Part shown: positions 16,450 through 25,829 of the stretch, in pieces
How positions within the stretch are numbered: position 1 is the first letter of the stretch
How the letters are laid out: the number at the start of each line of letters is the position of its first letter
Assembly (NCBI GenBank): GCA_040389165.1
Contig: JAZKAK010000019.1
Coordinates: 1 to 64,000 of the forward strand
Origin: CAIOTO01 sp040389165
GTDB taxonomy: Bacteria; Pseudomonadota; Alphaproteobacteria; Paracaedibacterales; CAIOTO01
Direction of reading: 5' to 3'
Length of the DNA: 64,000 bases
Translations under genes and position numbers: made by a program
The notes under the pieces: model-generated
Told to the model about the DNA's origin: nothing
The model's input: only the letters and a program-made list of their open reading frames with translations
The model's database searches: none

Positions 16450-18243
16450 ATGACACACGATGTTCTTGGGATTGAAAATTACCCTGAATGGGATTTAAGC
16501 GCACTTTATATAAGTGATAAAGACCCAGCCATTGCACGAGATTGGGATCAAAGTGAACTAGAATCTGCAGCATTTCAAAAACAATTTAAAGGTGTCTTCA
16601 CTCGTACAAACTGGACGCCAAGTGACTTATTAAATGCGATCAAGCAATACGAAGCTATTCAGGAGCGCTTCGGCCGTCTTGCAAGCTATGCAGGTTTACG
16701 CTACTACAAAAACATCAAAGATCAAGATATATTGTTGATGTATCAGCAAACACAAGAACGCCTGACAAACTTAGGTGGGCTCTTTATTTTCTTTACACTT
16801 GAACTTAATGAAATTGCCGATGAGCGTCTTGAAGAGGCCTTCAAAAGTTTAACAGATCTTGCGCGTTACCGTCCTTATTTTGATCAAATACGTGCGTTCA
16901 AGGCACATCAGCTAAGCCCAGATCTTGAAAAAGTATTTCTTGAGAAGTCCCTCACGTCATCGCGTGCACTCAATCGATTGTATGATGAAACACTGGCTAG
17001 CATGTCGTTCTTGGTTGATGGCAAAGAGCACTCTTTATCCAGCGTTACTGAACTTATGTCAGATAGCAACCCGACGAAACGACGTCAAGCAGCGATGGCA
17101 TTGGCTGAAGGCCTTTCTTCAAAATCTTCGTTATTTGCCTTTATCACAAATACGCTCGCAAAAGATAAAGAAATTGAAGATACGTGGCGCGCATATGCAT
17201 CGCCAATGCATGAACGGCACCTTGCGAATCAAGTGGAAGCTGAAGTTGTTGATGCCCTTGTGGCGGCGGTTAAGCAAAGCTATCCGAAACTTGCACATCG
17301 CTATTATGCGCTTAAAGCAAAGATGATGGACGTCCAATCTATTCAATATTGGGACCGTAATGCACCTTTGCCAGATACCGATGACACCAAATTTACATGG
17401 CTTGAAACACGTAAAATAGTTATGGATGCCTATAGCGAATTTAGCCCAACCATAGCCAGCATCGCAGGTGAATTCTTTGATAAAAATTGGATTGATGTCC
17501 CTTCAACCGATGGCAAAACATCTGGCGCATTTTCACATCCAACCGTGCCTTCAGCGCATCCATATGTGCTTTTAAATTTTCATGGGAAAAAGCGCGATGT
17601 TATGACACTTGCGCATGAATTAGGACATGGTGTTCATCAAGTTTTAGCCGCTAAACAAGGTTATCTGCTTGCCAACACGCCATTAACCCTTGCTGAAACG
17701 GCCTCTGTTTTTGGTGAAATGCTCACGTTCCAAAGCCTACTTAAACAAGCAAAGACTCCTGCTGAAAAACGTCAAATGCTTGCTGGTAAAATTGAAGATA
17801 TGCTCAACACTGTTGTGCGCCAAGTCGCTTTTTATCTGTTTGAAGTTGGCGTTCATAATGGCCGTCGTAATGGCGAACTTTCAATCGATGAAATCAACAC
17901 TATATGGCTGGATACGCAAAAAGAAGCCCTTGGTGATGCGGTTCATATAGACCCACTTGTTTGTAACTACTGGGCATATATATCTCATTTCATTCATTCA
18001 CCATTTTATGTCTATGCCTATGCGTTTGGCGATTGCTTGGTCAATTCTTTGTTTGCCGTATACCAACAAAATCCAACTGGATTTCAGGATAAATATATTG
18101 ATTTGCTCAAAGCCGGAGGATCAAAACGCCACAAAGAATTACTCGCACCGTTTGGATTGGATGCGACTGATTCTAACTTTTGGGCAAAAGGACTTTCAAT
18201 GATTGAAGGGTTAATTGATCAATTAGAAGAATTAACAAAATAA
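16450..18243 (+). CDS. pepF: Oligoendopeptidase F (M3 family zinc peptidase)
   Basis: A cytoplasmic metallopeptidase that cleaves short peptides. The 597 residues carry the zinc motif LAHELGHGVHQ (HELGH, about residues 389-393) and the third ligand region LTLAETASVFGEMLTF. The C-terminal block AYAFGDCLVNSLFAVYQ is typical of the PepF/M3B group. It is a single gene with palindromic repeat DNA immediately downstream. Confidence 0.95.
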   Translation: MTHDVLGIENYPEWDLSALYISDKDPAIARDWDQSELESAAFQKQFKGVFTRTNWTPSDLLNAIKQYEAIQERFGRLASYAGLRYYKNIKDQDILLMYQQTQERLTNLGGLFIFFTLELNEIADERLEEAFKSLTDLARYRPYFDQIRAFKAHQLSPDLEKVFLEKSLTSSRALNRLYDETLASMSFLVDGKEHSLSSVTELMSDSNPTKRRQAAMALAEGLSSKSSLFAFITNTLAKDKEIEDTWRAYASPMHERHLANQVEAEVVDALVAAVKQSYPKLAHRYYALKAKMMDVQSIQYWDRNAPLPDTDDTKFTWLETRKIVMDAYSEFSPTIASIAGEFFDKNWIDVPSTDGKTSGAFSHPTVPSAHPYVLLNFHGKKRDVMTLAHELGHGVHQVLAAKQGYLLANTPLTLAETASVFGEMLTFQSLLKQAKTPAEKRQMLAGKIEDMLNTVVRQVAFYLFEVGVHNGRRNGELSIDEINTIWLDTQKEALGDAVHIDPLVCNYWAYISHFIHSPFYVYAYAFGDCLVNSLFAVYQQNPTGFQDKYIDLLKAGGSKRHKELLAPFGLDATDSNFWAKGLSMIEGLIDQLEELTK

Positions 18244-18267
18244 ACACCTCACCAGTCGGTTGATAAG

Positions 18268-18357
18268 CCGTCATTGCGAGTCTGCGTAGCAGGTGTGGCA
18301 ATCCAGGCTGTTTAGCACATGGATCACCACGTCGTCTTCGACTCCTCGTGATGACGG
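18268..18357. repeat. Dispersed palindromic repeat, 90 bp
   Basis: CCGTCATTGCGAG at 18268-18280 is mirrored by CTCGTGATGACGG at 18345-18357 (11 of 13 paired). Inside is ATCCAGGCTGTTTAGC (18301-18316), identical to a segment of the 163-bp mobile element. CGTCATTGCGAG...GCAATCCAG repeats are widespread in alphaproteobacterial genomes. It lies between convergent genes. Confidence 0.75.
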
Positions 18358-18402
18358 AAGCGTGAGTTTTCCTTAACTGAATGGCAGAGAAGTAATGCCC
18401 TT

Positions 18403-19521
18403 CTACTTATATAATTCTATTGTCTGATCATAAATAATAGGTGCTGCAAACTGCCTTAATACGCGTGAGCGCCCCACTTCACCAAAGGTTTTTCGTAGAT
18501 TTGAATCATTTATCAGTCTGGCCAATGCATCTGTCAACGCATCAACATCGCGTGACAGAATCAGCAAACCATTTACACCATGATCAACAATAATGCGGCA
18601 TCCAGGCATATCTGTTGTCACAATTGGCAAACCAACCGATGCTGCCTCGATCAGTGTTTTTGGTATCCCTTCACGGTAATAGCTGGCGAGCACGGCGATG
18701 TGGCTCGCTTGATAAATTGCTGCTATGTTTTTTTGATAACCCAACCAAGTGATGATGCCTTCATTATGCCACGCCTGTAGTGTTTCAGCAGGGATTGCAT
18801 CAGGATTTTGCATGTCTGGCTCACCAACTATTTGAACACAAAGCGAGTATCCTTGTGCGCGCAACTTGCGTGTAGCCGCCACTAATTCACCAACTCCCTT
18901 TGACCACAGCAAGCGCGATGCATGCGTAACTACGACAGGTTTTTCAGCTAGTGCAACATGCGTTGGAGAAAATTGATCCGTGTCTACACCTGCACCATAA
19001 ATAAGATGCACAGGCTTTTGCGCAAGTGCTTCAAGCTCAATTTGATCTTCTGGGTTCTGTACGATAATCTTCACGCGATTTGAACGTAGTAACACACGCA
19101 TCATCATTCGCAACGGCATGATCAACCAAGAACGAGAAGCAAACACATGCCCCAAACCTGCAACAGCATTAATGATCTTAGGCACACCAGCGAGACGCGC
19201 AGCAATTGTACCAAATAGCACTGGCTTAATCGCCACATGATGAACACAATTCGGTTTCAAGTGTTTGTAAAGTGTATAAATTTGCCAAATAGTACGAATA
19301 CCATCGAGTGGGTTTAAACTTTTTCGATTAAAAGGAAGTGAATGCAGGGTTAACCCAGCCTGCGTTATCTCTTTTGAGGACGCACCATTTGGACATGCTA
19401 CGTGCACATCAAAATTTTGTTGTTGTGCCTTAATCGCGAGTGGCAATCGATGCGTACAGAAATAACGATCATCCGCTACAAGATAGACAAGTTTGAGTCT
19501 TGGTGATATGGTCATCTGCAT
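18403..19521 (-). CDS. Glycosyltransferase family 4 protein
   Basis: A GT-B fold sugar transferase, 372 residues. The N-terminal domain begins KLVYLVADDRYFCTHRLPLA, and the C-terminal domain carries the retaining-type EX7E motif in REGIPKTLIEAASVGLPIVTTDMPG (about residues 292-316), with VVTHASRLLWSKGV at the nucleotide-sugar site. The N-terminal DxxFxxHRLPLA start and HHVAIKPVLFGTIAAR resemble capsule and O-antigen type transferases. It stands alone, so no pathway can be named. Confidence 0.85.
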   Translation of the reverse strand: MQMTISPRLKLVYLVADDRYFCTHRLPLAIKAQQQNFDVHVACPNGASSKEITQAGLTLHSLPFNRKSLNPLDGIRTIWQIYTLYKHLKPNCVHHVAIKPVLFGTIAARLAGVPKIINAVAGLGHVFASRSWLIMPLRMMMRVLLRSNRVKIIVQNPEDQIELEALAQKPVHLIYGAGVDTDQFSPTHVALAEKPVVVTHASRLLWSKGVGELVAATRKLRAQGYSLCVQIVGEPDMQNPDAIPAETLQAWHNEGIITWLGYQKNIAAIYQASHIAVLASYYREGIPKTLIEAASVGLPIVTTDMPGCRIIVDHGVNGLLILSRDVDALTDALARLINDSNLRKTFGEVGRSRVLRQFAAPIIYDQTIELYK

Positions 19522-19849
19522 TCATAATTTAAATTAATGCTGCATTGTAATCGATTCAGCTTTAAAAATGCTATAGCATTTCAACACTAAATTGATTATG
19601 GCAGCAATATTTGAAATCTCCCACTACCCATTGCATTTCAAAATGTTCACTTTTGACGTTAAGATTTTATCACAGAAATTCGTTTTAAAAACCGCGCTTA
19701 GTTAACCTAAGTTAGGCTTTTTAAAACGAACTTTATGGGGGGAAAGATAAGGATCAAAATCAATGATTTGAGATGCAATGGGTATATCAATAAGACATGA
19801 AATTAGGTATCTTAACGATAACTCATTCAACTAATAATAAGGCAATTCA
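19522..19849. other. Divergent intergenic region with long palindrome
   Basis: A 328-bp AT-rich gap between the glycosyltransferase (leftward) and polA (rightward), so both promoters lie here. Apart from the palindrome at 19679-19730 I see no gene, RNA or further repeat. Confidence 0.4.
19679..19730. repeat. 52-bp palindrome upstream of polA
   Basis: TTCGTTTTAAAAA (19679-19691) is perfectly inverted as TTTTTAAAACGAA (19718-19730). A small inner stem CTTAG/CTAAG forms around TTAAC. As it lies between divergent genes it is not an obvious terminator. It could be a transcription-factor site, a cruciform or a small repeat element. Confidence 0.6.
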
Positions 19850-22567
19850 ATGAAAAAACTCTTTCTTATTGATGGCTCTGGTTTCATCTTCCGCGCGTAC
19901 CATGCACTTCCTCCTCTCACAGCACCTGATGGCACCCCCGTTGGCGCTGTCTATGGCTTTTGCAACATGTTGAGGCAACTCGTTCTTGATCATGGCCACC
20001 ATCATTTCCTTGTTGTATTTGATGCAGGACGCCAAACCTTTCGTCAACGTATGTATGCAGAATACAAAGCGCATCGCCCCCCTGCCCCTGACGATCTGGT
20101 ACCGCAATTCCCATTATTTCGCGATGCATGCGCAGCATTCGGCGTACCTTCTGTTGAGATGGCAGATTATGAAGCAGATGATTTGATTGCATCCTATGCA
20201 CGCCAAGCAGCCGTTGTTGGTTTTGAAGTTGTCATTGTCTCAGGTGATAAAGATTTAATGCAGCTTGTTACAGATCACATCACCATCTATGACCCACTTA
20301 AACGTAAAACGATCGGCGCGAATGAAGTCGTTGAACGATTTGGTGTTATTCCTACAAAAGTCATTGATGTTATGGCACTTGCAGGCGATGCTTCTGACAA
20401 TATTCCTGGCGTTGCCGGCATAGGTGTTAAAACAGCAGCTGAACTAATTTTATCATATGGCGATCTTGAAACAGTGCTTGCGCAAACACATACAATTAAA
20501 CAACCTAAACGCCGTCAGACACTGATTGACAACGCAGATAAGGCACGAATATCTAAAAAACTCGTGACACTTATCGATAACCTTGAGCTACCGCTTGATT
20601 TTGACGCCTTATTTGTTGCTGGGGTATCTGCGGCAACACTTGATTTTCTGGCACGCATGGGCTTTAAAACACTGCTCAATCGGGTGCAAAACGAAGTGCA
20701 TCAATTAACCAATGGCAATTCCGTGTCTGTTGCACCTACACTTTTAGTGCACAAAAATCATAACTACCAAATGCTCACTCAATTAGAAGAAATTACTGCT
20801 TTCCTTGAAGAAGCCTCTCTTGCTGAAGCCGTCGCGTTTGACACAGAAACGACATCTCTTCATATTCGTCAAGCAACTTGGGTTGGATGTTCTCTTGCTT
20901 TTCGCACCAGTAATGGAAATATTAAGGCTGCTTATATTCCATTTCGCCATACAACTGAAGAAACTCAAGCAGACTTTGGCGCAATCAAACCACTACTATC
21001 AGCTTTCCTCAATCAAACTGGCATTCTAAAAGTCGGCCAGAATCTTAAATATGATATAAGCATTATTACAAATGATGGACTTTCCATGCGACCAATTGAA
21101 GATACCATGCTTATGTCTTATTGTCTTTTTGGCGGACAACATAGCCATGGGATGGATTATCTCGCAAAGAAATATCTAGAACGAGATACCATAAGCTTTA
21201 CAAGCATTGCAGGCACAGGGAAAAATCAAAAAACCTTTGATCAAATAGATCTTAAAACAGCCACTACTTATGCAGCAGAAGATGCTGAAATTACATTGAT
21301 GCTATACGAATATTTCAAGCCTAAGTTGACGGAACAACAGGTTTCAACGCTTTATTACGATGTAGAACGTCCATTAGTCCCCGTCATAGCGATGATGGAA
21401 TATTATGGTGTGAAAGTGGATCCAACTACGCTTAAAGATTACGGCATCGAATTAGTATACCGTTTGGAAGCGCTCGAAAAAGATATATTCCACCTCGTTG
21501 GACGTGAATTCAATATTGGCTCGCCAAAACAATTAGGCGAAGTGCTTTTTGATGAACAAGGTTTACCTGCGCCAAAACGCACCAAAATGGGCGCATATGT
21601 AACTGATGCTGATGTTTTGGAAGACCTTGTACAAAAAGGTCATATTTTGCCAGAGAAGGTCTTACAATGGCGCAGCCTGGCTAAACTTCAATCAACGTAC
21701 GTTGAAGGGCTTTTGGCTCAAATTGACCCGACAACAGGGCGCATTCACACATCTTACGCGTTAACTGGGACAAGCACAGGGCGTCTTTCATCGTCGGAAC
21801 CAAACTTACAAAATATCCCCGTCCGCACAGAAGATGGCAGACGCATCCGAAAAGCTTTTATAGCCGATGATGGCTATGTTGTTGTATCTCTCGATTATTC
21901 ACAGATTGAATTACGATTGCTAGCCCATTTTGCTGATATTCCTGCACTCAAACACGCATTTCTTAACGATATTGATATTCACAAAACAACAGCAAGCCAG
22001 CTATTCAACATACCGTATGATCAGGTCACGCACGAACAACGACGACAAGCAAAAACTGTTAACTTTGGCATCATTTATGGTATTAGCGCGTATGGATTGG
22101 GCCAACAGCTTAATATATCAAATACAGCTGCAGCAGTATTAATCAAATCGTATCTGGAACGCTACCCTGGCGTTGAAACATTCATGTCGCGTATGAAAGA
22201 CGAAGCACGCGATAAAGGCTATGTAACAACACTGATGGGACGGCATTGCTATACGCCAGGTATTCATGATCGGAACGGGGCTGTTCGTCAATTTGCAGAA
22301 CGCCAAGCCGTGAATGCGCCGCTTCAAGGTACAAATGCTGATATCATTAAAAAAGCCATGGCACACATTCACCAATGGTTACAAACTGAACCAATGGATG
22401 CACGTATGCTATTACAAGTACACGATGAATTGGTATTTGAAGTAAAAACAGAAGAAACAGAAATTTTCATAGAAAAAGCAAAAGCTATAATGGAAAATAT
22501 TGCCCAACTATCAGTACCCTTGATTGTTGGAGCGGGTGTTGGAAAGAATTGGGATGAAGCACATTAA
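19850..22567 (+). CDS. polA: DNA polymerase I
   Basis: A 905-residue repair and lagging-strand polymerase with all three domains. The 5'-3' nuclease is at about residues 1-290 (LFLIDGSGFIFRAYHAL, EADDLIASYA, SGDKDLMQLV). The 3'-5' proofreading domain is intact, with Asp331 and Glu333 in FDTETT, QNLKYD and the YAAEDAE block. Polymerase motif A is VSLDYSQIELRLLAH (Asp682), motif B is RRQAKTVNFGIIYG and motif C is LLQVHDELVFEV. Proofreading residues are retained, unlike in some relatives with a dead exonuclease. Confidence 0.98.
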   Translation: MKKLFLIDGSGFIFRAYHALPPLTAPDGTPVGAVYGFCNMLRQLVLDHGHHHFLVVFDAGRQTFRQRMYAEYKAHRPPAPDDLVPQFPLFRDACAAFGVPSVEMADYEADDLIASYARQAAVVGFEVVIVSGDKDLMQLVTDHITIYDPLKRKTIGANEVVERFGVIPTKVIDVMALAGDASDNIPGVAGIGVKTAAELILSYGDLETVLAQTHTIKQPKRRQTLIDNADKARISKKLVTLIDNLELPLDFDALFVAGVSAATLDFLARMGFKTLLNRVQNEVHQLTNGNSVSVAPTLLVHKNHNYQMLTQLEEITAFLEEASLAEAVAFDTETTSLHIRQATWVGCSLAFRTSNGNIKAAYIPFRHTTEETQADFGAIKPLLSAFLNQTGILKVGQNLKYDISIITNDGLSMRPIEDTMLMSYCLFGGQHSHGMDYLAKKYLERDTISFTSIAGTGKNQKTFDQIDLKTATTYAAEDAEITLMLYEYFKPKLTEQQVSTLYYDVERPLVPVIAMMEYYGVKVDPTTLKDYGIELVYRLEALEKDIFHLVGREFNIGSPKQLGEVLFDEQGLPAPKRTKMGAYVTDADVLEDLVQKGHILPEKVLQWRSLAKLQSTYVEGLLAQIDPTTGRIHTSYALTGTSTGRLSSSEPNLQNIPVRTEDGRRIRKAFIADDGYVVVSLDYSQIELRLLAHFADIPALKHAFLNDIDIHKTTASQLFNIPYDQVTHEQRRQAKTVNFGIIYGISAYGLGQQLNISNTAAAVLIKSYLERYPGVETFMSRMKDEARDKGYVTTLMGRHCYTPGIHDRNGAVRQFAERQAVNAPLQGTNADIIKKAMAHIHQWLQTEPMDARMLLQVHDELVFEVKTEETEIFIEKAKAIMENIAQLSVPLIVGAGVGKNWDEAH

Positions 22568-22726
22568 GATAATTTTTAAATACAGAAAACAGTGCCAGAT
22601 AGCAGATAGCATAGCAGACCTTACCAAATTACGGATACAAGCGTAACTCTCCTCTTGCGATTACTTGAATTCCATGCTATTAAAAGAGTATTAATTTAAT
22701 TTTCTTTATTTATTTTTTGTAAGCGT

Positions 22727-23626
22727 ATGCAAATTCCTGGCCACGTACCTGTTTTATTGCAGCCAATGTACGATATTCTAAGCCCGCAAAAAGACGGGAT
22801 TTATCTAGATGGAACCTTTGGTGGAGGGGGATATACTCGTTTTATACTTGAATCCAGCCAATGCATAGTTCATGCACTTGATCGAGATCCAGAAGCAAAA
22901 GAACGCAGCCACTCTCTTAAACAGCAATTTCCTGATCGATTTTTCTTTCATGAGGGAAATTTTTCAGACATCCCCGCTCTCTTTAATGAAAATTATTTTG
23001 ACGGCGTCGTTTTTGACTTTGGCGTCTCTTCTTTTCAATTCGACACACCTGAGCGTGGCTTCTCTTTTCGCTTTGACGGACCACTCGATATGCGTATGAC
23101 GCCAACGACTGGGCCATCTGCAGCCGATATTGTTAATACATTTTCAGAAGAAGATATTGCTCATATTCTATTTCAATATGGAGATGAAAAAAAATCACGA
23201 CATATCGCACGTTCTATCCTATTAATGCGAAAAGAAGCTCCATTTACACGCACGCTACAGCTTGCGGACTGTATTCGAAAAATTGTTTACAGAAAAGATG
23301 GCATAGATCCCGCCACACGCACATTTCAGGCCTTGCGTATTTTCGTTAATAATGAGTTAATAGAGATAGAAGCGGCGTTGCGCGCTTCAGTTAAATCACT
23401 TAAGAATACTGGAAAGCTTGTCACCGTGACTTTTCATTCTCTCGAAGATCGTTTGTGTAAACAGTTTTTAAAGAACGAATCACCGTGGCTATTAAATCAA
23501 AACGTGTTTTTTGAATCGATTACACGCAAACCTATTTCACCAACTTCAGAAGAAATTCAAAGCAATCCACGTTGTCGCTCTGCAAAACTTCGCGCTGCCC
23601 GCCTGCTTCGGGAGGGTTTATGCTAA
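22727..23626 (+). CDS. rsmH: 16S rRNA m4C1402 methyltransferase RsmH
   Basis: Methylates N4 of C1402 of 16S rRNA. The 299-residue protein has HVPVLLQPMYD at its start, the SAM motif YLDGTFGGGGYTR, DGVVFDFGVSSFQFDTPERGFSFR, and the C-terminal TVTFHSLEDRLCKQF and PRCRSAKLRAA blocks. It is the first gene of a shortened dcw-type cluster. mraZ is not found upstream and the stop overlaps ftsL by 7 bp. Confidence 0.97.
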   Translation: MQIPGHVPVLLQPMYDILSPQKDGIYLDGTFGGGGYTRFILESSQCIVHALDRDPEAKERSHSLKQQFPDRFFFHEGNFSDIPALFNENYFDGVVFDFGVSSFQFDTPERGFSFRFDGPLDMRMTPTTGPSAADIVNTFSEEDIAHILFQYGDEKKSRHIARSILLMRKEAPFTRTLQLADCIRKIVYRKDGIDPATRTFQALRIFVNNELIEIEAALRASVKSLKNTGKLVTVTFHSLEDRLCKQFLKNESPWLLNQNVFFESITRKPISPTSEEIQSNPRCRSAKLRAARLLREGLC

Positions 23627-24003
23627 GACGCCCCACCTTTTGGTCTGTAACACTCGCAATAGTCGTTGGTATGGTATTATTTCGCGTTAAATATGAAGTA
23701 ATTGCCCTTGAGCAACATGACACACGTCTCAAAAAAGAAATTCACGCTAATAAAGATGCAATTCATATTTTAAAAACTGAGTTGACACATTTAAATGATC
23801 CCAAGAGTTTACAACATTTTACGCAAAAATATTTGACTGAATTAAAACCTGTAAGCAGCGGCCAACTCATAACATTTCATGATATGGCGGGATCCAATAC
23901 ACTCCCTAAAGCACACGCGACAAAAGAGAGCCCTCAAACGAATGCTCTCGATGCGTACGTGGCAGAGTTTGCAGCAGAAGCAAGCGAAGGGATTGACGCA
24001 TGA
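23620..24003 (+). CDS. ftsL: Cell division protein FtsL
   Basis: A 127-residue bitopic divisome protein. It has a short cytoplasmic start, one helix (about residues 8-25) and a periplasmic coiled coil (about 26-65, heptad pattern from LEQHDTRLKKEI), then a Pro/Ala-rich tail. The identification rests on topology and on its position between rsmH and ftsI, since FtsL sequences diverge strongly. ATG at 23620 overlaps the rsmH stop, and its own stop overlaps the ftsI start (ATGA). Confidence 0.85.
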   Translation: MLRRPTFWSVTLAIVVGMVLFRVKYEVIALEQHDTRLKKEIHANKDAIHILKTELTHLNDPKSLQHFTQKYLTELKPVSSGQLITFHDMAGSNTLPKAHATKESPQTNALDAYVAEFAAEASEGIDA

Positions 24004-25751
24004 AAAAATTCATTCAAAAACCCCTTCTTGCGCTTAACCGTCATTTAGGACTTTGGAAAGAAGCCGTGCACCAAGCGTCTTTGCTTGAAATGGCGCGTCA
24101 ACGTGTTTTTGCAGCAGGCATTGTCATGGCTATGTCATACGTCGCCATCGCAGGACGATTAATTGATGTCATGACCCTGCAATCTACACTGAAAAATGAT
24201 GAATCATTAACGTCCGAGACCGATCTATATCCACGCGGAGAAATCCTTGATCGTAATGGAAGCATACTTGCAACCCATCTTGTCACCGCTTCTTTATACA
24301 CAAATTCAAAAGTTGTCCTAAATGCAAAAGACGCCGCTACAAAATTAGCAAAGCTTTTTCCTGAGATTGGTTATGAAACATTGTACAATCGACTTTCATC
24401 TGGCAAAGGTTTTAGCTGGCTAGTTCGTCATATTCCGCCACGCATGCAACAAGCAGTTAACGAACTTGGTATACCAGGCGTCTATTTGCAAACAGATTAC
24501 AAACGTGTGTATCCATACGGACAACTAACGTCACATATTGTTGGTTATTGTGGAATTGATAGTGCAGGACTTTCTGGCGTTGAGCAATTCCATAATGCAA
24601 AATTATCTAAATCCAATGAATCAGTGCGTCTATCACTTGATGTTCGATTGCAGCACGTGGTTCACGACGTATTAACTAACGCCGTAGAAGAATTTAAGGC
24701 CGAAGGCGCCAATGCAATGGTTATGGACATCAAAACAGGCGAAATGCTGGCTATGGTTTCCCTTCCAGACTTCAACCCAAATCGTCTTAATGACGTAAAG
24801 CCAACAGCAACTTTTAATCGAAATACGCTCGGTGTTTATGAACCAGGATCAACGTTTAAAATTGTAAATACAGCTATTGCGCTTGAAAGTGGTCATGCTA
24901 CTGTCAGAAGTATATATGATGCAAGCGCTCCTATTAGACTGGGTCGTTTTACAATCACCGACTTTAAAGGTAAGAATCGTCCACTCACATTATCAGAAGG
25001 CCTCATTTATTCATCAAACATTGTAGCCATTAAAGTCGCACAACAATTTGGCATTCAAAAGCAAAAAGAATATTTTGAAAAATTTGGCATTACAAAAGCA
25101 ACGCATCTTGAAATTCATGAAATTGGTAAGCCACTGATACCAGCTGTTTGGAAAGAACCAACATTAATGACAGCCTCTTATGGCTATGGAATTGCTGTAA
25201 CTCCACTACAAATAATGTCAACAATTGGCACAATCATCAATGATGGTCTACCTGTAAAACCGACATTAATGTATAAATCATATGAACAACGCCAAGAATT
25301 ATTAGATTCACAAAATGATCTGGTTCCGTTGGTATCACAAAAAACATCCCGGTCTATTCGTGAAATGTTACGCATGATTGTGCGCAACTCACAAGTGCGC
25401 ACCATTGATGTCAAAGGATATGAAGTATTTGGAAAAACAGGAACCTCTTACCAAAACAAGGGGCACGGATATAGTGGCAAATCCCGCAACACCTTTTTTG
25501 TGGGCGCATTCCCAGTATCAGATCCACAAATAATGGTTGTTGTCATGATAGACGACCCCAAAGCTTCGGCAAAAACATATAATTATGCAACTGCAGGCTG
25601 GAACGCAGCCCCAACAGCAGGCCATATTGTTGCACGTATTGCGCCACTTCTCGGATTTCAACCTACCGAAGCAGATGCCCCTATGGAATATATACACGCT
25701 GATACACCTGTTGCTGGATTGATCAACACATCCTTAAAAAGAGAACAGTAA
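24000..25751 (+). CDS. ftsI: Peptidoglycan transpeptidase FtsI (PBP3)
   Basis: The septal cross-linking enzyme, 583 residues, anchored by one N-terminal helix (about 33-52). It has the PBP dimer domain (RGEILDRNGSILATHL), and the transpeptidase domain carries SxxK as Ser284-Thr-Phe-Lys287, SxN as SSN in LIYSSNIVAIK, and KTGTS at about residues 479-483. The product is complete. In most genomes murE and murF follow, but here an unrelated ABC1 kinase gene follows, so the dcw cluster has been split. Confidence 0.97.
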   Translation: MKKFIQKPLLALNRHLGLWKEAVHQASLLEMARQRVFAAGIVMAMSYVAIAGRLIDVMTLQSTLKNDESLTSETDLYPRGEILDRNGSILATHLVTASLYTNSKVVLNAKDAATKLAKLFPEIGYETLYNRLSSGKGFSWLVRHIPPRMQQAVNELGIPGVYLQTDYKRVYPYGQLTSHIVGYCGIDSAGLSGVEQFHNAKLSKSNESVRLSLDVRLQHVVHDVLTNAVEEFKAEGANAMVMDIKTGEMLAMVSLPDFNPNRLNDVKPTATFNRNTLGVYEPGSTFKIVNTAIALESGHATVRSIYDASAPIRLGRFTITDFKGKNRPLTLSEGLIYSSNIVAIKVAQQFGIQKQKEYFEKFGITKATHLEIHEIGKPLIPAVWKEPTLMTASYGYGIAVTPLQIMSTIGTIINDGLPVKPTLMYKSYEQRQELLDSQNDLVPLVSQKTSRSIREMLRMIVRNSQVRTIDVKGYEVFGKTGTSYQNKGHGYSGKSRNTFFVGAFPVSDPQIMVVVMIDDPKASAKTYNYATAGWNAAPTAGHIVARIAPLLGFQPTEADAPMEYIHADTPVAGLINTSLKREQ

Positions 25752-25829
25752 GAAAGCTAATGTTCTTTCATTCCATTGCTGCTTGGAATCAACTACAATG
25801 CACCATAAAGCATCTATGTAACATAAGCT

